Positions 23,118 through 34,600 of a stretch of 64,000 nucleotides of DNA are shown piece by piece. Origin of the DNA: Edolisoma coerulescens (taxonomy: Eukaryota > Chordata > Aves > Passeriformes > Campephagidae); assembly GCA_013397115.1 (NCBI GenBank), contig VWZW01002539.1, positions 248,001 to 312,000 on the forward strand, read 5' to 3'. The notes under the pieces are model-generated. The model worked only from the letters and a program-made list of their open reading frames with translations, had not been told where the DNA came from and made no database searches. How positions within the stretch are numbered: the first letter of the stretch is position 1; each line of letters starts with the position of its first letter. The translations under genes were made by a program, and so were the position numbers.

Positions 23118-26100
23118 CTGCAATGCAATGGGTAAATACAAGCCTCTGTTTGTCTGCAGTGCCTGATATTGCATGCCCTGCACCTGAAATCCAACATGTT
23201 CGTGCATACTTAGCTGACACATAGCACAGCGTCACATGGTGTTAGTGAAATTAAGCCTTCTTCTGGAATTTTGGAGGAGGTTATATATATATATAATATA
23301 GGAAAACCCATATTTTCCAAGATGATAAGCACCTCAAGCTCCAGATTTGCTTCAGCTGTTATCAAGATCAGATCTATAGTGTCCTACACACTATATTCAT
23401 AGCAGGCTAGTAAAAACTGGCTTCTGAAACTGGGAACAAAATTCCTTCTGATCTCAGGGTTCCCACATCAAACCTTCAGTTAACTTTCTGTGTCCTGCAT
23501 TGAGTAGATAAGAGATAATCCCCTTTAAACATACCTACCAGCCTCTATTAAATACTATTTTTAAACTAACTTTCAAAATAAAGCTCAAGGTGTGGAAAAT
23601 GAGAGTCCTAGCAGAGAATTACAACATGCTTCTAGGAAATGATTAATTTAGAACATTTGGGGTTTTATTCTCTCCAAGAGAAAACTGAAGTACTGGATGC
23701 ATATTTCTTAATTCACTACTTGGGGAAAATTTCTTCTATGTCTCTATTCACATCCTGTGGTATTTGAAAAGGAGAAGGCATAAGCAAGGGAAGGGGAGAT
23801 CAATCAGGACTGTAAACAAAGAATTCTGAATGTCAGAATTCCTGTGGTCATCTTCATGGTAGTGTTCTGGAAACTGGGATGCTGGTGACACTGAGCAAGC
23901 TATTGCTTAGTGACTGAACTCTCACTAAATGTCCTCAGCCTAGAGATAAAACTTAAACCTTAGAATACAGAAACCTAAACTATAAAGAAACCATTTTTTA
24001 TGTATTTGTTTTTGCTTAGAATGCTGCAGCATTTAAGAATTGTAACAATAATAGGACATTCTATGCTTCACCTATTCTTATGGTCTCCAGGATTTAAAAT
24101 TCTGAACTTTGACATGTATTAAAATGCAATGAGGGCAAATTGTGTGTAATAAGTAACTTGCTATCAGAGCAAGCAGACAGGAGGCCCAGTTTAAAATTAA
24201 CATTACAAATTAATTAACTGCAGAAGGTACCTAATGCCAAAGTCAATACTGCAAATGAAGAGTTCTGTTTTGCATAAATGGCATGTTCAACCTGGCATGT
24301 GTCTCCTAGTAACTTTATGTTGGAAAAACAATGTGATGTGCTGACATTTAAGAAAACTTAATTGAGACAGGTATAGTAAATATTTAGCTGAAGCTGGATG
24401 GACAAGAGTTTTCCACGTAGTAAATCAAACAAGTTGATGGGCCCTGGAGTGCATCACTGTTGATCCATTTCTGTCCATACCAATTTCAATTGAATGTTTG
24501 CAGTGGCTTTCAGTGGAACAAGAGCAAGTTAACTGGATCATGAGCTGGATCATGCACTTCAGCTTTAAAAATAGTGTGTGTGAAGAATCCTAACAACCTC
24601 CTGTTATTTAAGAGGTAGTCACAAAACAGAGACTTCTTAACATGGAAGAAAATGACTCAGCTTGCCCAGCGTAGCCCTATCAGTGACTGATAGTGGTGGG
24701 ATTTTGGCTCTGAGGTGGAGATAACTGCCCCAGTTATTGGCCTGTGGCCTGAAATTTAGACCTCCAGTCATATTTTGATTTTATCATTTCTCAAAATGAC
24801 TGCAGGGGTAGAGACTGCTGGATGGTTTTATATTAGTATGAAATAAGAAATTCACCCCACAAATCAGCACCATTTTCACATAGAAAAGCTTTTGTTGTCT
24901 GTACAGGGAATGGGGAGCGTGCACATCCTCAGAGACTGGGGTGCCAAGGCAATTGCAGAGCTCTGTCCAAACCACTCGGGATTCTTCTGGGACACTCTGG
25001 GTGTTATCTATTTTGGGCCTTGCTGTTCCCTTACATACACACTGTTCCTGTTAATGTTAACTGAAGGCTCCAAGCTACTTTGTACCCCACCCTTGTGTAC
25101 TATTGTGTATCCAGGCAGCATCCCAAAATCCTAAGTGTAAAGTTCATTTGAATTCCTTGCCAACTAAAATCTAATCATCTGTCTAGTTTTATGATGTGTC
25201 TAGGGATAGTTTCAGTGTCAGTGCAGATAGGGTGATGAAGAATGAGAGAAGGAGGACATTTAGAGGATGACAGAAAGAGAACATTAATGTCATAGATGGA
25301 CATTGTAAAATAATATTGAAAGTTTAATTCATAGTTTAATCCTCATCTTAACCTTTTAGCTTCATTTCTTTAATTTGTTCCTGCCAAGTCTTTCCTCTCC
25401 TGTGCTTAAAATCACAGCAGATTGTATTTAAATATGATTTATATAGTTCTTCCTGCATTTACTACCTAATACTCCTGTAATCCTCTAGTTTACAATCTTC
25501 TAAATACCTTAATCTGGACTATAAACTTTAATAATAAGTATTAGATAGTGTGTTTGTTGTAGTATCAGAAATAAGATTTTTTAACTGTATCAGGAAAGAC
25601 AGTTAATCATGTAGATACTGAAGAATGCATTTAAGAAGTAGTATAGAACTGGACATGGGATTTAAGTGATGAACTCCAAGGGCTTCCTTAAACCTATGTA
25701 TTTACATCCAAGTTTACCTCTACCAAGTAGTCTTAGAAATGTTATGATTAGTCCAAGTCTGCCAGTGACAAACCAAGGGCTTGAGGAGGTCACTGTATGC
25801 ACACACTGATTTACTCATCCAGTTTCTCTTTGAGACCATAAGATTTACAGTTGGTTTCTATTCCTGCAGCATTTTATGATGTGTCCAACTTCTCTAAAAA
25901 ATGGGACAAAGTCGTGTCCCATAAACCAACAGCACAAGTGGACTTTTAGTCCTCACCAGTCTTGCCCAGAGATTGGTAATCTCAAACACTGGAAAAAATT
26001 GGCTGGTTTTGGAGTTTTTCAACAGCTGTTTCTGCTATGAATGTCTTTTAACAAGGAGGTGGAGAGTCACTGTTTATCTAAATGCATTATAATAAAAAGG

Positions 26101-28153
26101 GTCTGAAATAAAAATGCAGTAGGAATGCTCTCACCATTCCAAGGTTCTGGGGCTTGTTACAGAACCTTCTGTTACTGTGTGCCTGTGTTAGCAGTGGAGA
26201 TTTTTGCAGGGCTGTGAGACTGGCTGGAACTGTACATTTAATTTTTATGTAATTATCAGTTGCAGGACTGTCATTGGAAATACTGATGCAGAGCCCAGAA
26301 AGACAGCAGTTCACCTTCTAGATCTCAAGTTAAGCTCATTGAATTAACAATTCAGGGCAAAATAAAAAAAGGTCAAAAATTAGTAGAGCTGAATTTAGCC
26401 ATTCAAGTGCCAGGTTTCTCCTTGCTTTTTCCAAGTCTTGTTCAGATTTGGTCCCAAAGAACTAGCTTATACTTTGTGTCACTGCAGCTTTGGTTATCCT
26501 TCTGTTTTCTATCTGGCTTCACTGAGCTTGTACAGTTATAAATTGCAGTCTCTTATGACACCCATTTCGTGGACTTTCAGGGTTTTTTTTAATATATAAG
26601 TATCCCAAGCATCCAAAGAAGAGGCAAAAATAGAATGTTTTTAAGAGTTAGAATTGCCTTCAGTGGCCACGTATCTCAGCATATCTTGCAGGATAAGCTG
26701 CCATAACTATGAGTGTGAATCTTGACAGCAAATCTGATAGTACGTAAATAATAAAAGGGAAGATTATGTGGGGCAAATGTTAAGCATCAGCACAGATTAT
26801 CCACATACGCCAATGATTTCAAGGGCTGTATGCTACATTTATTAGTATTGCTATGAATAGTAGCAACATTTACCATGTGAAATGCCTGGTTCCAAACAAA
26901 CATATGAAAAACTTTTTTTTTTTTCCTTTTGCCCTGAAGAGCTTACAGGCTATTTCAGGCACATGCAGTGCTTGGGTTTACAATACCAAAAAAAAAGGGG
27001 TTGTAATGAAATCTGGAAGGGCAGACTGGCTTTCAGACTTGAGTGCGTGTTCAGTGGAGAATGGAAATAGGAAAGAGGTATTTGCTTAGGAACAGAAACT
27101 TCAGAAAAAAACCTCTGGAAATATCAGAAGGAGTAGGACTAGGACCAGGCACTGAAACTCGTAACTTCTTTTTCTAAAAATTCTTAAGTCTCTCACCCTA
27201 CTCTTCGTGCAGTTGCAATGGTCATCGAGTGAGTGCAGAAACTATCCCCAAGTTCTTTGAAACAAAAGCCCACTGGAAAGATTTTCAAAACTGAAATTCA
27301 GTGTTCAGTATTTCATCCCATGAAAGTGGTATAACTTTCATAAATTCTAAATATTAGTGCAGCTCCCTGTTGTTCCAGGGAGGCTTGTGGGGTGCTTATC
27401 ACTTTTAGAAAATTGGTCTTTTATGTAGATGGTAAAAAAGGCTTCATGGGCAGGATTGGAAGGCTCTCCAAAAGCATCCAGCACATGCCTAATGAGCCAA
27501 GCAGATTTGTATTCCCAGCTGACTTAATTGCTTCTTAAGGTCTCATGCTAGAAGCGTAACTTCAAGAACCTGTTTTAGAAACAACCTTCTCATAAGTGTC
27601 TGCATTTTCATCAGTGCAGCAACAGAGAAGTAAAATTTCCGTCAAATAAGATTAATTGGTGGCTGTGCATTAGAGAGACTGCCAAATGCTAGTAAAATGT
27701 GTTAGTTACAAAGACAAGGTTTGAGAGGAACAGAGATGGAAACATTTGTTTCAAAATATTTTTATCATTTATATGAAAAAGCAGAGTGAAACAGAGAAAA
27801 AAAAAGAGGGTACAGATCATTATGTTTCTTAGATGATAGCCTTTTAAAATGGAATGAAGTCATGTTATTAACCCCAAATAATGTTCTGAAAGGCTATCCT
27901 AGCAGAATGTACATCAGCTGTTAGATTACTTCATTCCTCCACAACAGTTGTTCATCTGAAAATAGCTTTCAAATGAAAAGAGGCAACTACAAAAGGATTA
28001 GTTACCATAGGCAGCATGATACTCCCACAAGATTATTTATGGCAAAACACCCAGAGACAAAGCTGTAAGAGAGTTAAACTCTGTGATTAAAAAAATGTAT
28101 TAAGGAGGGCTAGAGGACATTGCAAATGCAGCAAGCTGGGTTGAGTGCTATAC
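23118..28153 (-). other. MYOZ2: MYOZ2 intron 2
   Basis: A 5.0 kb AT-rich intron with donor AAATG|GTATAG, a weaker site than the others, and acceptor GCATTGCAG. It holds a short TA repeat at 23283-23298 and a slightly GC-richer patch at about 24900-25130. No further exon was recognised. Confidence 0.85.
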
Positions 28154-28229
28154 CATTTCTGTGTATTTCATCCATAATGGCTGATGCTTGCTCTTTCCTC
28201 TCTTTGACCAGGGCAGAATCTGATAACAT
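28154..28229 (-). CDS. MYOZ2: MYOZ2 coding exon 2 with start codon
   Basis: The ATG at 28229-28227 opens MLSDSALVKERKEQASAIMD and continues to HRN. It is homologous to the start of mammalian myozenin-2, which also begins MLS and has the K-Q-x-x-A-x-A-I-M pattern. The exon begins at 28257 after acceptor TGTTTTTTTGCAG|CAAGG, leaving a 28-base 5' UTR in this exon. The donor AATG|GTATAG ends it at 28154 in phase 1. The open frame runs further upstream only because the intron happens to lack stops. The start is chosen on family similarity. Confidence 0.93.
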
Positions 28230-28257
28230 TGTGATTTTCTGATACGATTTTTCCTTG

Positions 28258-28806
28258 CTGCAAAAAAACAACACATTTTTACATTGTTGAGCCAGCACGC
28301 ACACTTCGGCCAACTTTCATTTCCAGCAGCCTGTTTAAAATGGCTGAACAGTGAAATCAGGGGTTTCTGACTGAGAAATACTGCACTGCAAAATGCACTG
28401 GCAGTTCTTGCTTGCAGACAGATGTTAGGACATGTTTTGATGGATAGACGATTCAAAGGAATGGACTTTGAACTGGTTACATAAATTCTTCAGCAAAAAT
28501 CAGTGTCAGGGGTCTAGGCCTTCTCACATCTACTCACTATACTACAAGATGTAAATTCCTGACTAATTTTAATTTACATCTTCGTTTATGTTTTCAGAAT
28601 TGTTACATTTTGAAATTTCTTAATCTACTAAAGAATTTGAGGAATGAAAGGAGTTCCTCTGGCATCTTTAAAGAAGGTGCATTTCTGACTAAGTAAAAAT
28701 ATAAACATCTTTTAAATTGCAGAGTCAAGAGGTTACATAAATGTCTTGTATATGACAGTTTGTAGGACAGACAATGTCAAAATATTTCAGGAAACAATAC
28801 ACTTAC
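28258..28806 (-). other. MYOZ2: MYOZ2 intron 1 (predicted)
   Basis: A predicted 549-base intron between a strong donor, TAGG|GTAAGT at 28806, and the exon 2 acceptor. The acceptor is supported by the coding exon. The donor is a prediction. Confidence 0.55.
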
Positions 28807-28983
28807 CCTACTGTTTTGTTGTGCAGATAAAAACCGATGTCAACCCTCTAGCTGAGGCTTCAGAAGTTAGTTATGCATGGGGATGACCTGCCTGGTCCTG
28901 GATGGTTTGTACCCTTGTGCTGGGATCTGCATGGTACCTAGTACTGAGACAAACTGGGGGCTGATCCTCTTCAAAGGGGTTGG
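28807..28983 (-). other. MYOZ2: Predicted MYOZ2 non-coding exon 1
   Basis: This is the region from the expected start site, about 25-30 bases downstream of the TATA-like element at 29005-29014, to the consensus donor TAGG|GTAAGT. It would be an entirely 5' untranslated exon of about 175 bases, fitting the usual non-coding first exon of MYOZ2. There is no direct evidence of transcription. Confidence 0.5.
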
Positions 28984-29004
28984 CATCCAGCTGACATCAA
29001 CCAG

Positions 29005-29014
29005 TTATATATAG
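29005..29014 (-). promoter_or_regulatory. MYOZ2: TATA/MEF2 element of the MYOZ2 promoter
   Basis: On the minus strand the sequence is CTATATATAA. It is both a TATA box and an exact fit to the MEF2 consensus YTAWWWWTAR. An E-box CAGCTG lies just downstream at 28988-28993, near the expected start site. A strong splice donor follows 200 bases further on. MEF2 drives many slow and cardiac muscle genes, so this suits MYOZ2. Promoter use is inferred. Confidence 0.55.
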
Positions 29015-30434
29015 AATCAAACACTCCAGCCACTCATATCTTCCTGGCAAAAGAAGAGAACAGAAAAGATTCAACTGTACCCACAACAAAGAGAGTTTAT
29101 ATCCCCTTCAGAGCTTATTGAAAATTTGATGGAATGCCCCCCCTCGTACGTGCAGAGATCATCTCCTCATCTTCTCATCACCCCTGAGAATTATAATCTG
29201 TGTGTTATAATCAGGAAGGAGACATTTAAAAATAAGGCGTTAAGTGTATAGATAGGCAAGACTATAGCGGATGAGAATGGCATGGGCTAATCCTTCAGTG
29301 AAAGATGAAACCGTGCTTCTGTAGGGGCTGATGGCTAAAGTCAGTGGCAGATGGCTGATATACAGAGGCTGCTCTGGAAAAGAAATGAGATTTTTCTTCA
29401 GTATTATACGTGCTAGGGAGTAATTGCTCCACAAGCACACGCCTTGCAAACTGTTACTCAAAATCCCTTCACTTTCTTTGTGCATTAGGGACAAAAAACC
29501 TTCAGCAGTTTGAAGCTCACTAATACCCAGCATTCCAGGATAGCGTTGTATCAGTTTATCAAAGAAATGTGTGATTTGTAGCACACAGATACTTCAAGGC
29601 CAAAGTGACCAACTTTGGACAGAATAAAACAGTGGCAGAAGGGAACGTTCCCCCCTTGCCCTCCTGTCTGAATGCAACTAGATGAATTTTGGGGCAGTAA
29701 AAGCAAGGTGAAGTTCTTGTATTTCTGATTTGGATTTGAGTTTGTGCTAGGAAGTTTCTTTTTGTAATGGGAAATGGTGGTCTTATTTGGCTTGGAGGGG
29801 TGATCAGAAAATTGCTTGTATCCTGACATGACAGGAGAAAGGAGTTCTGTCTGTAAAGGGAATCTGGAGAGTAATAAAATAAACCAACACAACGTGCAGA
29901 ACTTTTCCAGCAAGTAGCACTTTGAGACAGATAAAATGTATATGCCTGATCCAATGGCCTGAAAGTCTGCCTATCCAACTAAAAAATTGCATTATTTTTC
30001 CCTCAAGCTTTCTATTCTCTTTGCTTAGCTTTGCAAAACATATTTCTGAGATCCTGGCCATCTCTGCCCCAAAGAAATATTCCTTTTAATCCTTACCATC
30101 AGAATTAACCTGCTGCTATTGCTGATTGGTGATTTTTTTCTAGCTTTTGTGCCTGGATTAGACACTTTTAATAGTACTAACAAGCATGCTCACAGTCCTG
30201 GTTGGATCTTGTCTATTCAGCTAACAACTTAGAATAGTCTCAGTGGCTCACCACCAGCTTGTCTAATGGGATTGAAGGGAAGAATTTAAATGTTAAAATA
30301 ACCTGATGAATTGGAAGGGGGGGAAGGTCAAATGCAGTTCAGTAAAGCCATATCCAAAAGCAATTATAAAGTGGGCATTCATCTGATTGACACTGACTTA
30401 AAGGTTTAATCCAGGAAGAAATATCGAGCGGCAT

Positions 30435-30468
30435 CCAAAATTGGATAGTCTCATGTTTAGTCCATTCC
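30435..30468. promoter_or_regulatory. CArG box plus M-CAT motif upstream of MYOZ2
   Basis: CCAAAATTGG at 30435-30444 is a perfect CC(A/T)6GG SRF site. CATTCC at 30463-30468 matches the TEAD M-CAT core. They lie about 1.45 kb upstream of the predicted MYOZ2 start. A few such sites are expected by chance in a window this size, so function is only a suggestion. Confidence 0.3.
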
Positions 30469-31143
30469 AATTCCAATTAACTAATGATTTGATAGAAATA
30501 AAAGTGCATAAATTTTATCATTTTGAAGTTGAGCTTTAAAAAGCTTTGTAGAGTGACTATCCTAGAATTTAATCTACTACTTATTAGTGTGTCAAGATTT
30601 TGCCATTAGCTGAAGTAGTAATAAGCGTGTCATTGCAGCTGAAATAAAGAATGTATCTGTCAGGACTGCAAAACTGGAACTGATCCTGTTCAACGCTCCT
30701 TTCTTTTATAATGCTCAGAGAAGTTCAGGGCACCATAAAATACACCAAGTTGCTGAAACATCGTTCATGTATGCCCGTGACTAGTGGAATGTCCATAATT
30801 ATAAGTAAAAGCTAAGGAAGGTGAAAGAATTACGGTACCAAGTGACATCATCAAAAAATCAAACCTTGCTTGTCAACGAGAGCTACTTAACTAATGCCAA
30901 ACTAGGATGTTTAGTCATCTGGTAACAAGGGAAACATTTTCCTGTCTTCTTCATTTAGGCCGTTTTTGTTTAACCAAGTAAGACTTTTCCTTTTGGTCTG
31001 GTCTTTTCCAGCACCTTGTGGGTTCTTTCCCACCACACTGCTTCCTCTGAATTGCATAATTGACCAGAAAGAGCACCCTGGCTGGCAAGTGGAAAAAGCC
31101 TGAACTATTTCTCCCTCATTTTCTCTCCTTTTCCATCCTTTGC

Positions 31144-31184
31144 CTCTGCTCTGCTCTGCTCTGCTCTGCTCTCCTCTCCTCTCT
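31144..31184. repeat. CTCTG/CTCCT pentanucleotide tract
   Basis: About five CTCTG units pass into CTCCT units. It is a short tandem repeat likely to vary in length. Confidence 0.85.
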
Positions 31185-31513
31185 GGCAATTTAAGTGCTG
31201 AATAAAGCCTCGGTTCTTAACAGGTGCTTAATTCAACCTGAGACTGTGACTGGCATGTGTGCCTAACTTCATGCCATGAATTTAAGTCAATGAACTATTC
31301 AGGCTGTTAAAGTTAATATATGTGTATTGTCTAATTCACAATATGAGCAATATCTGTTTGTAAAAAGGGGGTTGTAATTACTACACAGTGGCAAAGTTGC
31401 TGTTCAATTAATGATGGAGCTGATGCTTCTGTGTTCTGTGTCCATCTGTGCTTTAGACAGCAATTTACAGATATAACTTACTGTAAGATACCTGACTGGA
31501 GAAAAAAAATAAG

Positions 31514-31615
31514 TTAGGTAGATATAAAGTGCCAACAGTTGCTTTATAAAATTAAACTGGTCCTTTAGGTAGAGATAAACTGCCAACCATTGCTTTTTTT
31601 CAAAGGAAACTGGCC
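31514..31615. repeat. Imperfect 51-bp tandem duplication
   Basis: Two copies, 31514-31564 and 31565-31615, share TTAGGTAGA-ATAAA-TGCCAAC and ATTG/GTTGCTTT followed by AAACTGG. They sit head to tail with several substitutions and no recognised transposon around them. Confidence 0.75.
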
Positions 31616-34600
31616 CTCACAGATCTAAGTGTACTTATAATCTTGTTTGTACTTAAATTCTGAACCTAGGCCTCCTAAATACATTGCAAATGAGACCAAG
31701 TCCTGTTGTTGTCACAAATTTTCATGAAATATGTCTTGCAGTCTGATAGAGGCAGTACAGGGTTCTTTATTTCCACTTCTAAATTCAAATATGTTTGAGT
31801 GAAACACCTCCCCCCCCTGTAGTTATCTGGAATATCCTTCCCTGCCTATGAAAAGTGTGGGAAAAGCCTTTTTTTTCCTGATATGTCCAGTTTGAATTTG
31901 AATTTTTGCTTAGGGATTTTTTTTTTTTCAGATGAAGAGTGAAGTATTTTCATGTATTTTCATTTCGATTATAAGCTGGGTTAATACTTTCTCCGTAGCT
32001 ACATTGGACAGACTGGCAAGGGATCATTACATTTGAGGTATTGATGTATTCAGTAATGTATAATATTCCATAATTTGGTAGGCTTTTCAAAATGTTGTTA
32101 CTGTTGTCTTTCTGTTCAGGATCCAAAGAATATAGCTTTTTATCTGGGATCCATAGGAAGACATTCTAAGATTCGGTATGTGATTTAGTAATGTCATTAT
32201 CCTCAAGTGTTTTTAAAGCAAATGGGATGGTTTAATTTGTAGGATTTACATTTGCCACGTCAGACCCAGTAACAATTCACATGAAAGCCTGAGAAGAAAA
32301 AGCCCCCTTGTCTTACCTGCCTTGTCTGTAACAGAAGACCTAAAGGAGGATGAAAGGTAAATGTTGCCCTTGTTCACAGGCTGGCAGGCTGGTTTAATTA
32401 TCTTCGTTGTTAAATAATACTTCTCACTGAAATTCATAGTTCAATAGGTACAACTCATTGGAGACTCTGGTCTGTGTTTGACTGAAGTTAAATAATCTGT
32501 AAAAATATGAGCATTTCTTCACTGGCACTTTTTCCATGCTGTGGGATCCTTCTGCATTTAGTACAGACACATTGGAAATACATTTTCTGTGCAGAGGTGG
32601 GGATGTAGCTTCATTTTTGGAGGCACAGAGTTGCCCCTACTGCTCACAAAGAGTGGGAAAACTGCCTCAGCAGTCCGGGGATGGGGTGGTGGTGTGGGTA
32701 TGGCTGTAATTCGGCCTACAAGGACAACAGATATGGGGTAACCCCTCAAGGTTTATTACTTACAGTTGTCTGACACTTTCATGCTTTGTTTCTAGTTGAA
32801 ATAAGCATTTTAAGAAAACACAAAGCCAACAGCCTGATTTAATCCCCAGGGCTAAGGCCACAAGCACCAGCCTGTGCTGTCAAAGACTTAATCAGAGCCA
32901 GCAGCTGGCCAGGGAGCTTTATTTCAGTATGTGCGTGTTCTGGTGGTCACTGACTGAAAACTCTTTCATTTCTGTGGGTGGTCCACTGCACTGTGAGCCT
33001 GACGTACTCTTTGGGGTTGTTTTTTTCTTTCACCAGAAGGATACAAGTCTTCTCCCTGTTTGCATCAACATTGCAGTTTGACATTGTGTCACCAGCAGGG
33101 AGTGTGCCTTAGTAAGGGGCGCTTAAAAAGTAGATCCTTTCTTAAATATTACAGGGCAGGCACATCTTTTTGGCAGGTTGATGTTTTTTTGGAAATAAAC
33201 CCTTTTCATACTGCATTAAATTCCAAATTCTTTCTCCATATCTAGTGAATCTATTTAGATGCCTTCACCACAGGATTTGGATACCTGAGAATTTTGTTTT
33301 GTTATTTTTGATGTGGCGCTGTGATTTTAAAAGGAGGCGTTCCAAATGAAATAGGAGTTCAAAGAAAAGACTGAGCATTCTGCCAAGTTGTTGAACTTCT
33401 GTTTGCTGGGGAGTCCCAAACATCAAATTGGCAGAGTACTTGAGGGTTTTGATTTTGAAGGTGAAGGGGGAAGATTTAGTCCAAAATACATTTCATAGTG
33501 GTAAAGTACGTAGTATGTTTGTAAAGTATTTGAAGATGCAGATCCAAAGCAAACATCTCTATGTATCTAGTTTTTATGAGCTCTACTGATACTATCAGGT
33601 CAGTGGATTAGTTTCATATTTATTTTTCTAGCTTTGTATTGACAAATCCAGCCATTCAAAGTGAAGAGCCATCTTCTGGACAATGGTTCATAATGAATGT
33701 GTGGTTTTAACTGCATTGTGGGGAAAGTACATAATAATTTTTGTCTGACTTGCTTCAGAAATCTTTTCAATTTTCTGAAAAGAAACTATTGGAAGACTCT
33801 CCATTCTTATGAATACAGGAGCTGGAAATAATAATTTAAAAAAAGCTTTAAAACTTGAGATTAAATACTGACATCTTAACAGCATTGCTGTTCCTGACTC
33901 AGAAAAAAAATACTTGCTGCCTTCATCTGCATTGAATTCTTTTCTCTCTGTTAAGGCAGCTACAAGCTTGGCTTGTGATGCTGGCAGTATTCATGAGGCG
34001 AGTATCTTGTTGATCTAACTTCTATAAATTAGGTGGTTTGAAACTAACTCAGAGAAAACAAGAGACTTTTGTTATGAGCAGGGTGAGTTCCTTTATATGT
34101 GGTTTGTAGTTTGTATGTTTGTTTTTAAGTCAGGACAGTGTGAATTCTTCAAAATAAACAAAGAAGAGAGCAAAATGCCACCACTTAAAATCAGCCTTAA
34201 AATGGTAAACACTGGTAAATAAAGCTGAGAATAATGGGGGTGAGGGGAAAGAATTTGTGATTTAAAGAAAAATAAGCCCCTGGTCCTACCAGTAAACACC
34301 TGCTCAATTTTATGTGTGTTTGGTCTAACGATTGCTGGGGGTTACAGCTCCAAAGCAAGACTGGACTAACTGAAGTATGAGTTCAAGAATGCTTCAGTAG
34401 AAACTTGGTCTGAAGGAGCAAAGGTTGTAGAGCCAGAAACAAATTTGAACCGAAAGAAGAGTATTTGGACTATTTTTTTACATCCAAGCATGAGCACCAT
34501 CAAGCCCTGTGTTTGTTAAGTGTGGTTTATATAGCTTTTCATGCTGAAATAATTTTAAATTAAACGTACATCTGCCAAGCTGAGAACACCACGTGAGTGT

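Larger units (their letters stand above)
13400..28983 (-). other. MYOZ2: MYOZ2 gene (myozenin-2 / calsarcin-1), complete
   Basis: This is a spliced gene on the minus strand with coding exons 28154-28229, 22948-23117, 21392-21521, 20076-20259 and 13598-13829. All have GT donors and AG acceptors and join in phase to 792 coding bases, a 263-residue protein. Human MYOZ2 has 264. The protein is a sarcomeric Z-disc adaptor. The family is known to bind alpha-actinin, filamin C, telethonin and calcineurin, and to restrain calcineurin/NFAT signalling in heart and slow muscle. Conserved landmarks are the basic NRGARLFKRRQRR segment (52-64), the Pro-rich TPPNTPDPRSPP stretch, the RVATPFGGF and RRSFNRTPKGW blocks, and the acidic C-terminus ETEDL. 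That terminus fits the class III PDZ ligand described for myozenins. The only clear divergence is just before LGKK, where the bird protein reads VSPSLN. Confidence 0.95.

Noticed and set aside
24896..25134. GC-richer 80-codon plus-strand frame in MYOZ2 intron 2 as a gene or CR1 piece
   Set aside because: It lacks CR1 landmarks, is short, and shows no recognisable protein family.
28230..28313. Upstream in-frame extension of the MYOZ2 start
   Set aside because: A clean acceptor sits at 28258, and the family start MLS follows at 28229. The extension is intronic.
29551..29978. Overlapping minus-strand frames of 120 and 139 codons upstream of MYOZ2
   Set aside because: Two frames open over the same bases, with no family resemblance and no splice or initiation signals that favour either.
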